Source of the DNA: Marthasterias glacialis | Lineage: Eukaryota > Echinodermata > Asteroidea > Forcipulatida > Asteriidae | Assembly: GCA_911728455.2 (NCBI GenBank) | Contig: OU452233.1 | Span: 9,591,505-9,655,504, forward strand | Length of the DNA stretch: 64,000 nucleotides | Reading direction: 5' to 3' | Shown: positions 36,381 to 46,157 of the stretch, in pieces | How the letters are laid out: each line of letters opens with the position of its first letter | How positions within the stretch are numbered: position 1 is the first letter of the stretch | Program-made: the position numbers and the translations under genes | Notes under the pieces: generated by a model | Database searches by the model: none | Told to the model about the DNA's origin: nothing | The model's input: only the letters and a program-made list of their open reading frames with translations

Positions 36381-39300
36381 ATGACGAATATGGCAACTTC
36401 TGTGGACAAAGACTTATTTTTAAGCCCAGAACCTAGAAACAATCACCGAATGAATCGAAACTCAGTGAGCAGTAGTTGCAGTGTCCCGCGGTCATCCGTT
36501 TCACTTTCATCCTGCAGTTTCGACTCGCCAACAACAACAGCAGGCCGTATGACCGCGTCCATCCCCCCGTCGCCATTTATGCAAAAACTCGGTTGTGGTA
36601 CAGGCGTCTCGGTATATCTTTTTCAAAGGTATTGTGGAATTTTACTTAAAATTCAGTGGTAGTAAAGATCATGATTTTATAATTACGATGAATTAAGAAT
36701 TTATGTCAAAAAATATCTACATGTTTTTAGTAGTTTTTACTTCTTTTTTATCAATATCAATCTGACAATCAATGGAAATTGGAAATGCATAATTATTTGT
36801 TAAGCATGTTTAGACTTAGAGGCACAATATGATAAATAATTTATAAGGCAAAAATGTCGTATTGGGCTGCCACTTTATCTCCCTTAATTTAGGTCAAGAT
36901 ATGTCCTTACCTGTCATGCCTGTCCAAAAAGGTTGACTGAATATATACAGAGAGGAACAGGCATTTTGAATTATTACAAATGTGTTGAAATCATGAAAAA
37001 TAAGCAATTGTCACGTCTACGTTAGGCTTGACAATGCTACTCGTTAAACGCCATTTAAGTTCCTTTGGGCATTGAATGCGCTAAAGTTCCGGCCGCGCCA
37101 TGAAATGTCTGCTTTATTTTTCTTTTTTATAGGTCAATAATTTGCGTTTTAGCTACCAATTCCTGGAGAGGAATGTTAAAAAAGGGAAATAAAGCCCAAC
37201 ATCCATTAAAAACACATTTATAACACTTCTGTCTGGCCTGTTCATAATATCAACAGAATCTGGTTTGAATCGCAAGTAATTGTATCAATCAGATTTGGAA
37301 AATATTCCCAAAAGAAAATATATTTAATAAGTTTTGTTTTGGGTTTTGACGCAGAGGGTCAGATGGAACTGGATTATCACCCTGGGCTGTCAAAAAGACA
37401 AGGGCAAGGACGCAGCAATCCAACTGTGCTGCTAACATCCAAAACAACAACATTGAGAAAATGCTGGCTAAAGAAGCTAGAATTCTGAAGGTAAATTGTA
37501 TTTAAGATTGTAAGAATCGTTGATATTTTCATTAAAAAATTAATTTCATTTGGGGTTCTTGTTGCAGTTTGGTTAATCATAGCTGATGGTTCGACATGGT
37601 TCATATTGGGATTATTGACCCAACTCACCTAATGTCATCACCCTTAATAAATCTTGGTTGCTCGATTCTGACAGTCAGATTCCCTGTGTGTTACTGTGCA
37701 GTGCACATTTTAGGCTTGCTTCGTTCTTGAACGGGCAAGGGCACCAGGACATTTTCTTCTTGATAAAGGGCACTTCTATGAGAAAATTGTAAATTTCTAT
37801 TGGGACATTTCAAGGACACCAAGGCAATGACCAGGGGCAATGGAGGCAATTGCCTGCCTTGCCTCCGTGAAGTATCAGGACTGCATATCTTTACTTGCAA
37901 TTTGACTCCCAACATGGCAGACTAGGTGCAAACAGCAGCTGAGTGTGACGTCAGTCCAAGGGGTCTGTACCCAAGCTTTGTCCTATAATGCAATATGACG
38001 AGACTCAATATTTTACTCAGTGAAAACCTGAGTTCTGAAATCCATGTTTCCAAGTTTACAAGTTAAATTTGTGGAAAGCTGTAAAATATAGATCATTAAT
38101 GATAACCAATTGTGTTTTTGAGTTTCACAAAAAGACTTTGTAGAGGATTAGGCCTATAATATTTTTGTCATAGTCATCATAACCCAATCTGATTTGTTGT
38201 TCCATGTAACATGGTTTGAACTAGTTGCGATAATCAGAGCCTTTAATCCTCCCTTACAGTGGCGTTACCAGAAGGGGGGCAGGGGGCGGGAGTTCCCCCC
38301 CAAAAAAAAAAATAAATAAATAAAAATGTCTGGTTACACCACTGCTCCCTTAGGTCTAAGGGACATGACAAAGAGCTATGATTATCACAGTTATGTTTAA
38401 ACCACCCTTTGAACAAAAAATTGTATTCCATTATTCATAAAAAATGCACCATAGGCAAATCCCTTTCATAACTTAAATTGTTATTGGTTTGTATGATAGG
38501 ACCTGAAGCATGAGAACATTGTGGGGTTTCGTGCCTTCAGTCGGTCCGAGGATGGAAAATTATGCCTCTCCATGGAGAACGGAGAGAAGTCACTGCTCGA
38601 CATCATCGAGCTCAGAGACGAGGAAGGTTTTGGTAAGAAATTGAAAAGTAGGGATGATAAATTTCAGATTTTTTGTCTCACACCTTTATGTCTGCATGTA
38701 CATGTAGATGCGGTAATCATAGCTCTTTGTCACTTCCCTTACACCTACGACCTTCGTGAGGATCCAGAGTTACTGGTCTGTGTGGTGGACAAAAATAGCT
38801 GTTATTTTCTTCAGATGTGAAGACATCCTGTTCTTTGATCTACTTCCCTAGCACTCTGAGAATACTTTTTCCTGATGCTCCTTGAAATATGTCACTTCAG
38901 GAGTTACCAGAAATAACTTAATCATAAATTGCTTCTCTTCACATGGGAAGACAAGGTTACTTTTGATGGCAGAGATGGATCTTGTACTCTTAGATCTTAT
39001 GGGGTCAAATCTTTTCATTCTCTCTACATCCTCACCCAGGTCCATTCTCCGCATCTCAGATATACCAAGTTGCTCTTGGTCTCGCCAAGGCCCTGCGCTA
39101 CCTCCACGATGAGAAACATTTTCTGCATGGAGACCTAAAAAGCGGAAATGTCCTCATAGGTGGAGACTTTGATTCCGTCAAGCTTTGTGACTTTGGCGTT
39201 TCCCTGAAGTTGAAGAAAGACTTGTCTGGCCCGGAGGTAGGTCTTGAGTTAAGATGAGCAGGCTCATCAAATCAAGGCCCAGGGGTGGATTTCACAAAAC

Positions 39301-41400
39301 TAGTCCTTACTTAGGACTAGTCCTAACTTACGATTAGTCATGTAAGTTAGGACTAGATGACTAATCATAAGTTAGGACTAGTTACTCGTCCTAACTCAGT
39401 CCTAGCGCTTTGTGAAACCCACCACAGGGCACCTTGTGTGACCCAACATATGCATAAAATAACACCCCCTGTGACAGTTTAAGCTCAATTGGCATCGGCG
39501 TCACAAATAAGTAGTGAAAAGATCACTTATATGTTTTCACTGTTTTCAAACACCATGGGGTGGAGATAAAACTAATTCCTTTAAACTCATTTCTCAAAAA
39601 CTATAGCATTTCAGGCAAAATATTGCAAGGGAAGTTTTCCCACCATGACCATCTTTATACCATGTTACATGTATGTGTAGGTGTGTGAACATTTATATTT
39701 TCAGTATTACCAATGTTGGGCACACCCTTTAAGCACAAAAGTAACTAAGCACCAACAAAATTATGCTTAGCAGAATAATATTACCAGCCGAAATACCCAT
39801 GTCACATGTACCATCTGTGACCATTATCCTGCTACGCCACAAATGCAGAGCTTCAAATAAGTACATTTATAAGTAGTAATCACCGTTTTAATTTTAATTT
39901 TCATGGCGTGTCTTGGCCAAGCGAGTAAGAACACCGGACTCAAGCTCTGGTATTTTTGATTAGCAGAGTGTGGGTTTGAGTCCTGGTCTTGACTCTTGTG
40001 TCCTTAAGCAAGACACTTAGATTTATGCTGTGTCCTTCAGATGGGACGTAAAGCCGTAGGTCCCGTGTGCTGTGTAATGCACGTAAAAGAACCCAGTGCA
40101 CTTATCGCAAAGAGAAGGGGTTCGCCCTGGTGTTCCTGGTTTGATCCGCTGCACATTGCGCCACAGAGTGGTGCTATGTAAGGGAACAGGTTTCATACTT
40201 CAAAACGTAACTCCGCATACTTTGCAGGAAAATATACCAAGTGCTTTGATAAAATGCTCTATAAGAACTGTGTATTATTATTATTTTTATTAGCTTACAT
40301 TACAACAAATAGTGATTGATGCAACCCTTCTAATTCTATAGTATGTTAACAGAACCTATGGATATGGGAAGAATTTTTCCTTGGTCTTTACATGTATATT
40401 TCTATATGATTTTTGTTACCCTCCCTCTATGTCCAGGACTCGAACGAGCACTACATCGGCACAGAACCATGGAGTGCCCCGGAGGTCATAAATGACAAGG
40501 GACCCATCACCGACAAGGCCGACGTCTTCTCTTATGGCTTAGTCCTGTGGGAGATGATGGCTCTTACATTGCCTCACATGGAGCACTTAGGTTAGTAGTC
40601 ATTCCTCTCTTCCTTGACTCTCTCCAATACGCCCCTTTGCATATGATGTCACATGCTCAAACAGCGCCCTCACTGAGGTCAAAATGAAGACACTGGCTAA
40701 GAGTTGTGTGTGGTGTGCACATACATGCACGTTTCCATTGTTTTACCTCAGTAAAGGTGGCCCATGCAAGGGGTCTAACCTCCTTTTTAATATTTCAGGC
40801 TTGTAATTTGTCAGTGGGGAAATTTGGGCAAAGTAAGAAGAGGAAAGGGGTAAAGGGGAATTTTTATTCGAAATTGGTACTTGTGTTTTTATCTGAGTAA
40901 AATTGCGGGCAAATCAACCCCTCTGCTCCCCACTTAACCAAAGAGTCCCCATACGCATATGGGTCTTCCTTTGGATTTGAACTTTCTTGTTTTTCTTACC
41001 AATGTTGAGCTGGGGCTTTAAGGGAGAATGCTGCATTGTATGCATTGGAAGGTACTTATAAATTCTGTTATCTTCCTACCATACAAATAAGAAATAGTTT
41101 TCCAAATGTTTAAATTGAACTGCAGGTGACTGCTCCTACACAGAAGACAGCAGTATCGATGAGTCCTTCCAAGAAGCCCAGTACCAGGCAGCCCTCGGTA
41201 CCCGTCCACCCCTACCCGACTTCCCCCTCAGTACCCAGTACAACCCACTCATAAGCCTATTTTGGGCGTGTACAGAGGAGAACCCAGAACAGAGGCCATC
41301 AGCAAGCCTAATAGTTGAGGCGTTGGAGTCAATAACGATATCTAGTGATGCGAAATCCACCGATGACAAAGAAAATATTCCAATGGACGAAAACCTTTAG
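36381..41400 (+). CDS. PBK: PBK/TOPK serine/threonine protein kinase, six exons, 380 aa
   Basis: Exons are 36381-36628, 37355-37490, 38500-38632, 39040-39236, 40437-40590 and 41126-41400, all with GT-AG junctions and phases that join to 1,143 nt. The family is a dual-specificity MAPKK-like kinase active in mitosis. Visible motifs are the glycine loop [10 protein letters not shown] (residues 70-79), catalytic lysine in PWAVKK (K96/K97), [10 protein letters not shown], the family-typical HGDLKSGN (202-209; HGD where most kinases have HRD), [16 protein letters not shown] (246-254), [18 protein letters not shown] and ALGTRPP near the C-terminus. Vertebrate PBK has 322 residues; this one has about 30 extra at the N-terminus, rich in Ser and with S15-P and S49-P sites, and about 25 extra at the C-terminus. 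The vertebrate C-terminal PDZ ligand ETDV is absent; instead a KEN box (371-373) lies near the end, which is MDENL. The first ATG was chosen because it follows a TATA box; a second in-frame ATG lies three codons on. Confidence 0.94.
37720..37860 (+). repeat. Interspersed repeat (GGTCATTGCCTTGGTGCC family), copy 1
   Basis: In PBK intron 2. Shares gaaatttctattgggacatttcaa, ggacaccaaggcaatgacc and related phrases with copies at 44,553-44,640 and 56,696-56,790. No ends or duplications identified. Confidence 0.6.
38257..38344. mobile_element. 88-bp hAT-type MITE in PBK intron 2
   Basis: Ends CAGTGGCGTTACCAGA and TCTGGTTACACCACTG form imperfect inverted repeats. The flanks ctccctta at 38,249-38,256 and 38,345-38,352 are a perfect 8-bp target duplication. 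An 8-bp duplication with CAG...CTG ends is characteristic of hAT elements. The interior is a C-rich then A-rich run. Confidence 0.88.
39294..39423. mobile_element. Hairpin MITE (GGTGGATTTCACAAA ends), copy 1
   Basis: Termini ggtggatttcacaaa and tttgtgaaacccacc are inverted, and the body is a nested hairpin built from TAGTCCTAACTT and AAGTTAGGACTA. It lies in PBK intron 4. A second copy is at 43,846-43,955. No clear target duplication. Confidence 0.8.
39479..39732 (-). mobile_element. Diverged copy of TTAA-flanked MITE in PBK intron 4
   Basis: Reverse-oriented and diverged relative of the element at 59,064-59,430. It shares gggaagttttcccacc, atattttcagtattaccaatgttg and gtgaacatttat, and is bounded by TTAA at 39,479 and 39,729. 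Confidence 0.6.
39905..40297 (+). mobile_element. tRNA-derived SINE, copy in PBK intron 4
   Basis: The 5' part has an A-box-like tcttggccaagcgagtaag and a B-box-like gggtttgagtcctgg, as in a leucine or serine tRNA. A conserved body follows (ccttaagcaagacac, cgtaaaagaacccagtgcac, agagaaggggttcgccctgg) and a 3' tail of ATT repeats. The same family is at 61,421-61,778. It is in sense orientation with PBK. Confidence 0.88.
40995..41021 (+). repeat. End fragment of the TTAA MITE
   Basis: The sequence cttaccaatgttgagctggg followed by gcttta matches the terminal 25 bp of the element at 59,064-59,430. It lies in PBK intron 5. Confidence 0.6.
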
Positions 41401-42514
41401 AAAACTTCTGTAAGTGGGGGATCATACCACATCAAGTGGGAGCAGACTTCAATTTGGAGGATTCGTCATCTGTTTGTGACAAAAATATCTATACTTTTTT
41501 TGAGTTGAATGGATGGACAGCAACCAAACTCTTTTCTCTGTAAAGTTGGTTGAAAAGTTTCTTCCTTACTTTTGTGACAGGTTATTGTACATTGGTACAT
41601 GTATATAATTATGATTATAATACCACACACACGGATCCGTTTAATTTGATTGGTGGAACACATGTCACTTGTCATCCTTCATTTTTGCGATGTATGCTGC
41701 CACTACAATCCAAAATTTAATATTGGAGTCCAGTATGAATAACTTATGGGCACTTGGCAGCGTTAGCATTGTTTCTAACATAGTCTTTCCCCGCCCATTT
41801 GTCCAAACAAGGTTGGGGATGGGGGACAAGGTTGGTGTCTACACGGAGTCGGCTACGTTGTTTAGAAGGGTCTTTTAGAATTTTCAGAGTCTGCACTGGA
41901 CGAGTTTCCATGTCTGTTTTGTATTTACTGTGAACAAGTTTCAGATGACAAGGATCTATGTGTGAGGTATATAAAACTAATATTTAATGATTTTTTTTTT
42001 TGCATTGTCGCAGAATATATTTACGAGGTGAAATCTGGCTTTTCCATTTCACTCGGCTATGCCTGGTGAAATGGAATGGTCCAGATGTCACCTCGTGATT
42101 ATATTTTGCAACATTGCACTCAAATGCATCCAATATTTAAATATATATGTAAATATTTTGTATATACTTTGTATACATCATCATATTAGTAGAACAAGGT
42201 CGTGTGATGGGTTACAACCTTGTTGGGATGAGTTACAACCTTGTTGGGATAAGTAGACCTTGTTCCAAACACAATTTTTGTGCTGCATGAACTTCTAATT
42301 GTCTAGCCCTTTTGCTATATAACTTTTAGATATTATATTTTCATATTTGTACTCAAAGCAAGATATAGTTATTAATATCAGATTTTGAAAACCCAACTTA
42401 ATATTCTAAACTTTTGGGGATGTTATACAAAATGTATTCATCTTGAGTTGAATAATTTTAAAAAATAGATCTAATTAAAGGATTCAAAATGGCCTCTTGT
42501 CACCTGGAATGTTC

Positions 42515-42680
42515 GGTGTTCAAGAAGCTGCTATAGAATGCAGGGTCCTGGGTTTGAATCCCACCAGAGTAGTATGCCTGTGGATATATTTTATCCGCAA
42601 GACTTGGAAAGCACTCAGTATACTGTGCTTACCACACATCGATGTAAAAATAATGTTCTTTATCCTGATGCGATTATTTC
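42515..42680 (+). mobile_element. Second SINE-like family, copy 1
   Basis: Shares agaatgcagggtcctgggtt, gcctgtgga, gcactcagtatactgtgctt and cacatcgatgtaaa with 42,745-42,880. A B-box-like gggtttgaatcccacc suggests tRNA derivation. Confidence 0.65.
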
Positions 42681-42744
42681 ATCTTAAATTTTTGAAGTAG
42701 CTGCTGCTAATTGAAGGATTTGAGTTGGCTCACTGAGCACATAC

Positions 42745-42880
42745 AGTATCTAGAAGTTAGATCTAGAATGCGGGGTTGTGGGTTCAAATCACACCCTTGT
42801 AGCCTGTGGACTCTGATAGCACCGAGTATACAGTGCTAAATCAAACATCGTTGTAAGTGTAAAACCAAAATAATAAAGTA
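42745..42880 (+). mobile_element. Second SINE-like family, copy 2
   Basis: Shares agaatgcggggttgtgggtt, the B-box-like gggttcaaatcacacc, gcaccgagtatacagtgct and aacatcgttgtaa with the previous copy. It ends near an AATAAAG that may serve PBK. Confidence 0.65.
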
Positions 42881-43194
42881 AAACAGTTTCAGCAACTTGC
42901 CCATTTTTATTTCATTCATTTATTTCAAGTAAAACCTAATATATACAGGGACTAGGAGAAGTTATTCAGTTAAAACAATGAATCAGTTCCTTAGGAAGTA
43001 ACTTTATAATTTAAAAAACAAACCGCAAAAACATGAGCTACAAGTTTTTACTGTAGGTCAGTTCTTAGCCTCATTTATATACATTTTGCTGATCGCTTTC
43101 ATCTGCAGTTGAACAAAATCCTTTTACCCAAGCAGTGTCCTAGCCCAGTTATCGGAATGTGAATTAGCGAAGACAATCCAATCAGCCCCGTTTA

Positions 43195-43445
43195 GAACCA
43201 GCGGCAAAGCCTAGGAGGGACACGTGCCCCCCCCCCAAAAAAAATAAATAAATAAAATAAATTTCCAGTGCCCCCCAGGTGCCCCACCCCATAACAAAAT
43301 GTAGATACATGTCATTCATTAAAAAACATGGTACCTGCCCTTCCCCCCCCCCCCCCACTGAAAAGCAATGCCCCCCTGTACCTCCCTCCCCCCCCCCCCC
43401 CCCCCCCCCCCCCCGAGAAAAAATCCTGGCTAGGCTGCTGTTTAT
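43195..43445. repeat. C-rich element with long poly-C tracts
   Basis: Runs of C including one of about 30 (43,382-43,414) make the minus strand a strong G-quadruplex candidate. The borders gcggcaaagcctaggaggga and atcctggctaggctgc are weak inverted repeats, suggesting a degenerate MITE. The sequence is too simple to code. Confidence 0.7.
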
Positions 43446-43845
43446 AACGCGTTTGTATTTGTTACCACACACCTTTGTGACAACACAACACCTTTGTGAG
43501 TTCAAATTATGAGCAAAAAATTACGTTTTGGAAGTCAGCTTCGAATTAGTACATTCCTTGGCTGCAGTCATTGTTTCTAGATTTTTGATTTGCAATTTCT
43601 ATTTTTTAAAAAGTAGTAATTTACAACTTAAAATGCATGGCATTACATGCAGTGCTAGGGTTAAGGTTGGCGCTGTGATTGTATTCAAAAGTAGACTTAA
43701 AAAGTTTACTGACCCCCCAAATCTTCACAAAGTTCCCCCAAATCTTCACAAAGTTCCCCCTGGTTTAAAGAAGCAGAAGGAATCGATAATGCCTTAACAC
43801 ACAAACTATGTGTTGCACAGGGCTAGGCATAAAATTCAGATCAGG
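43446..43845. other. Intergenic, nothing recognised
   Basis: Only a 22-bp tandem phrase (aatcttcacaaagttccccc, twice, about 43,718-43,760) stands out. Confidence 0.5.
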
Positions 43846-43955
43846 GGTGGATTTCACAAAGCTGGTCCTAACTTATGACTAGTCCTATTATTAGGACTAT
43901 TTAATCATCCTAACTTGAGATAAAACTAGTCTTAGCCCTTTATGAAATCCACACC
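43846..43955. mobile_element. Hairpin MITE (GGTGGATTTCACAAA ends), copy 2
   Basis: Same termini and TAGTCCTAA-type inner hairpin as copy 1 in PBK intron 4, but shorter and more diverged. Confidence 0.75.
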
Positions 43956-44058
43956 AGGGCCTGCAAATTTGGCCGCTGAGTTCACCGTAATGAGACAGAT
44001 GTTGATGTGTAAAAATACTTTGCACTAACACAGTCTTCTGGATTTCAGTGTACCAATA

Positions 44059-44488
44059 GACCCCCATCTAGTCTTGGCCCAAGACATCGATAATCGAAGT
44101 GGATTGTGTATGTAGTAGTAATTCGTAACAGTGTGCACGCCCTCTTACCGCATGAATTTACCATCTTGACCACCTCCTAGGGAACCAATCAGTGCGCAAT
44201 CGCAGAAATAAATTTACATCAATTATTTGTATCAACAAGCGGGGTCATATAAAAAAATTATGTAAATTTATTTTTGCAATTGTGTGCTGATTGGTTCCCT
44301 AGGAAAGGCTGGGGAGAAAGCAGAGAAAAAGTTAACCCAATGTAGCAGGATACCCAAGATGTTAGTGAGAGCTGGTCACATTGGTTAAATGATGCCGTAA
44401 GAGGGCGCACTATTAAGAATTACCACAGGCTTACATACACAATCCACTTACGATTACTGACGTGTTGGGACAAGACTAACCCCCATCT
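44059..44488. mobile_element. ~420-bp foldback MITE, possibly Mutator-like
   Basis: The left end agtcttggcccaagacat and right end acgtgttgggacaagact are imperfect inverted repeats. They continue inward through gtggattgtgtatgta and, further in, ctagggaaccaatcag against ctgattggttccctag. The flanks share cccccatct, a 9-bp candidate target duplication, which would suit Mutator-type elements. Confidence 0.7.
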
Positions 44489-44552
44489 GGCATTAGCGAC
44501 ATTAGCTCTGCAAGCAATAACAGGCCGGCTACTTAGTGGAGTCAAAATGCCT

Positions 44553-44640
44553 CAATGCCCTTGGTCATTGCCTTGGTGCCCTTTGAAATGTTCCAGAAAA
44601 ATGTACACATCCCTCATTGAGATGCCCGTTACTAAGGAAA
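44553..44640 (-). repeat. Interspersed repeat (GGTCATTGCCTTGGTGCC family), copy 2
   Basis: Contains ggtcattgccttggtgccct then gaaatgttccagaaaaatg, matching the other copies. Confidence 0.6.
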
Positions 44641-45597
44641 ACACACCAAACGATCAGGCTTGTAATTGTGTGGGTCCAACTGTAAAGCTTACATTCCTTT
44701 TTCCAGTTTTGGCTTGGATAATTTAAAGCCAAGCACAGGTCAAAGGTAAGAATTTGATCCATGAAGTGCGATTTTATAGCATCATTAACCAGTTGGCACC
44801 CAGCTGAAGTGTATCCATGAAAATATTCTTTGAGCCAGCAAACAGGCGATGTTGAAACACGCCATTTTATTAAAAACCAAATACTGGAACAAAGGTTTCC
44901 CGGACATTCCACTGCTGAGCATGCACAGAGCACGCTCACGCCTTATAATAAGCCTGTGACGGACACCCAGGTACCTGGGTACCCGACCGTTATTTCGGGT
45001 ACCCGGTTCCTTTTTCCTGATTCGATTACCCAAAAAAAAATTTGGTCGCACGTTTTTTTCAAAGAAAAAAAAAATGTGTCTGCAAATGTTGCATCGCCGA
45101 TTAAGAAAATAAAAGTTCACTGGTCTCAGTCAGAGATAAGCGTGGTGTAAGGTTTCACTTACACTTCACACAGCTGATGTCGGTCGTCTTTTATCTTGAG
45201 GAATAATCCAATTCTAAAGAGCTGCCTGCTATTGTATTTTTTTGTTGCGGTAAATTTAGTTTCGCTGCAAATGGATGGTAGTTCTGAGTCAGACAAGACA
45301 CCTGCCCATTGGCTCATCATGTCAAACATTGACAGCTCGAAGTTGGCTGGTAGCCAATGAAAAGCATCCAAGCATGTGTAAAACTATAATTAGCATTGTA
45401 AGGAAAATCCAGGTCAGCAAGAAATGGTTCACAGTTCACAGGTGGTCAGGTCTGGTGGGAGGGCTTTTTCTACGGTGGTACAGTGGGACTGATTTATTGC
45501 TGGCTTCCGCACGGGTACCCGGGTACCCGACCAGTGTTTATTTCGGTTACCCGGTTCGAAAATTACCCTTAGATGCACAGCCTTACCTGATAACACT
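44641..45597. other. Intergenic with paired GGTACCCG-rich repeats
   Basis: Two segments (about 44,965-45,020 and 45,505-45,570) share gggtacccgacc, tatttcg and tacccggttc, so they are copies of one short repeat, rich in the palindrome GGGTACCC. No coding signal. Confidence 0.55.
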
Positions 45598-46075
45598 TTG
45601 TTTCACCCACACAAAGAGAAACATGGTCTTGAATATTTCACAGACTTGCTATTTTGGGGTGGTTTTTGTGTAATCCCCGATTCCAGACCTTTGTCCTTTT
45701 GTTCCAAGAAGAGGATTAAAAGACATTGAGAGGCTTCCACAATTGTTTATTCACTGTATTTCAGCTCAATGGGGGTAAGTCACAGTGATCCGGGGATCCA
45801 GCCATGGTTTCAGGTTTAGTACCAATCTTATGTCGTAGTCTACGGCCGAGGCTCTGCAAATCACGGTGTATGAATTTGACATTTTCTCGGTATAGAAAAC
45901 AAAACTATGGTGCAATTAAGAGAATCTTTGTTCTCTTGGCATTGTCAAGTCAATGTTTCTTTGTGCCCGTGGTACAAGAGAAAAATAATTCCAGCAATTC
46001 TGAGAAAAATAATCCCTTCAGGCTGGATGAGGAAAAATTGAAGAATCACGGCGGCAACTGGTTCAGATTCAAAAC
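45598..46075 (+). repeat. Inverted duplication, right-facing copy (3' flank of BAP18)
   Basis: Shares ggtggtttttgtgtaatccc, gattccagacctttgtcc, ttttgttccaagaagaggat, gaatttgacattttct and agagaatctttgttct with the reverse complement of 49,610-50,085. By eye the match is roughly three quarters or better. It lies just past the BAP18 stop, in the probable 3' UTR. Its origin is not recognised. Confidence 0.85.
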
Positions 46076-46157
46076 CTCGTGTGTTTACGGGGTGGGGGGG
46101 GAGCTGGCAAAGTGGGGTTTGCACCTCCAATTCATGACTCAAGATTTGCCGATCCTT

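Larger units (their letters stand above)
41401..42880 (+). other. PBK 3' UTR and downstream region
   Basis: Begins after the PBK stop codon. No further coding signal is present. The best AATAAA polyadenylation signal is at about 42,870, which would make a long 3' UTR running through two SINE-like units. The transcript end cannot be decided from sequence alone. A tandem pair of ttgttgggatgagttacaacc-type phrases lies near 42,220-42,250. Confidence 0.45.
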
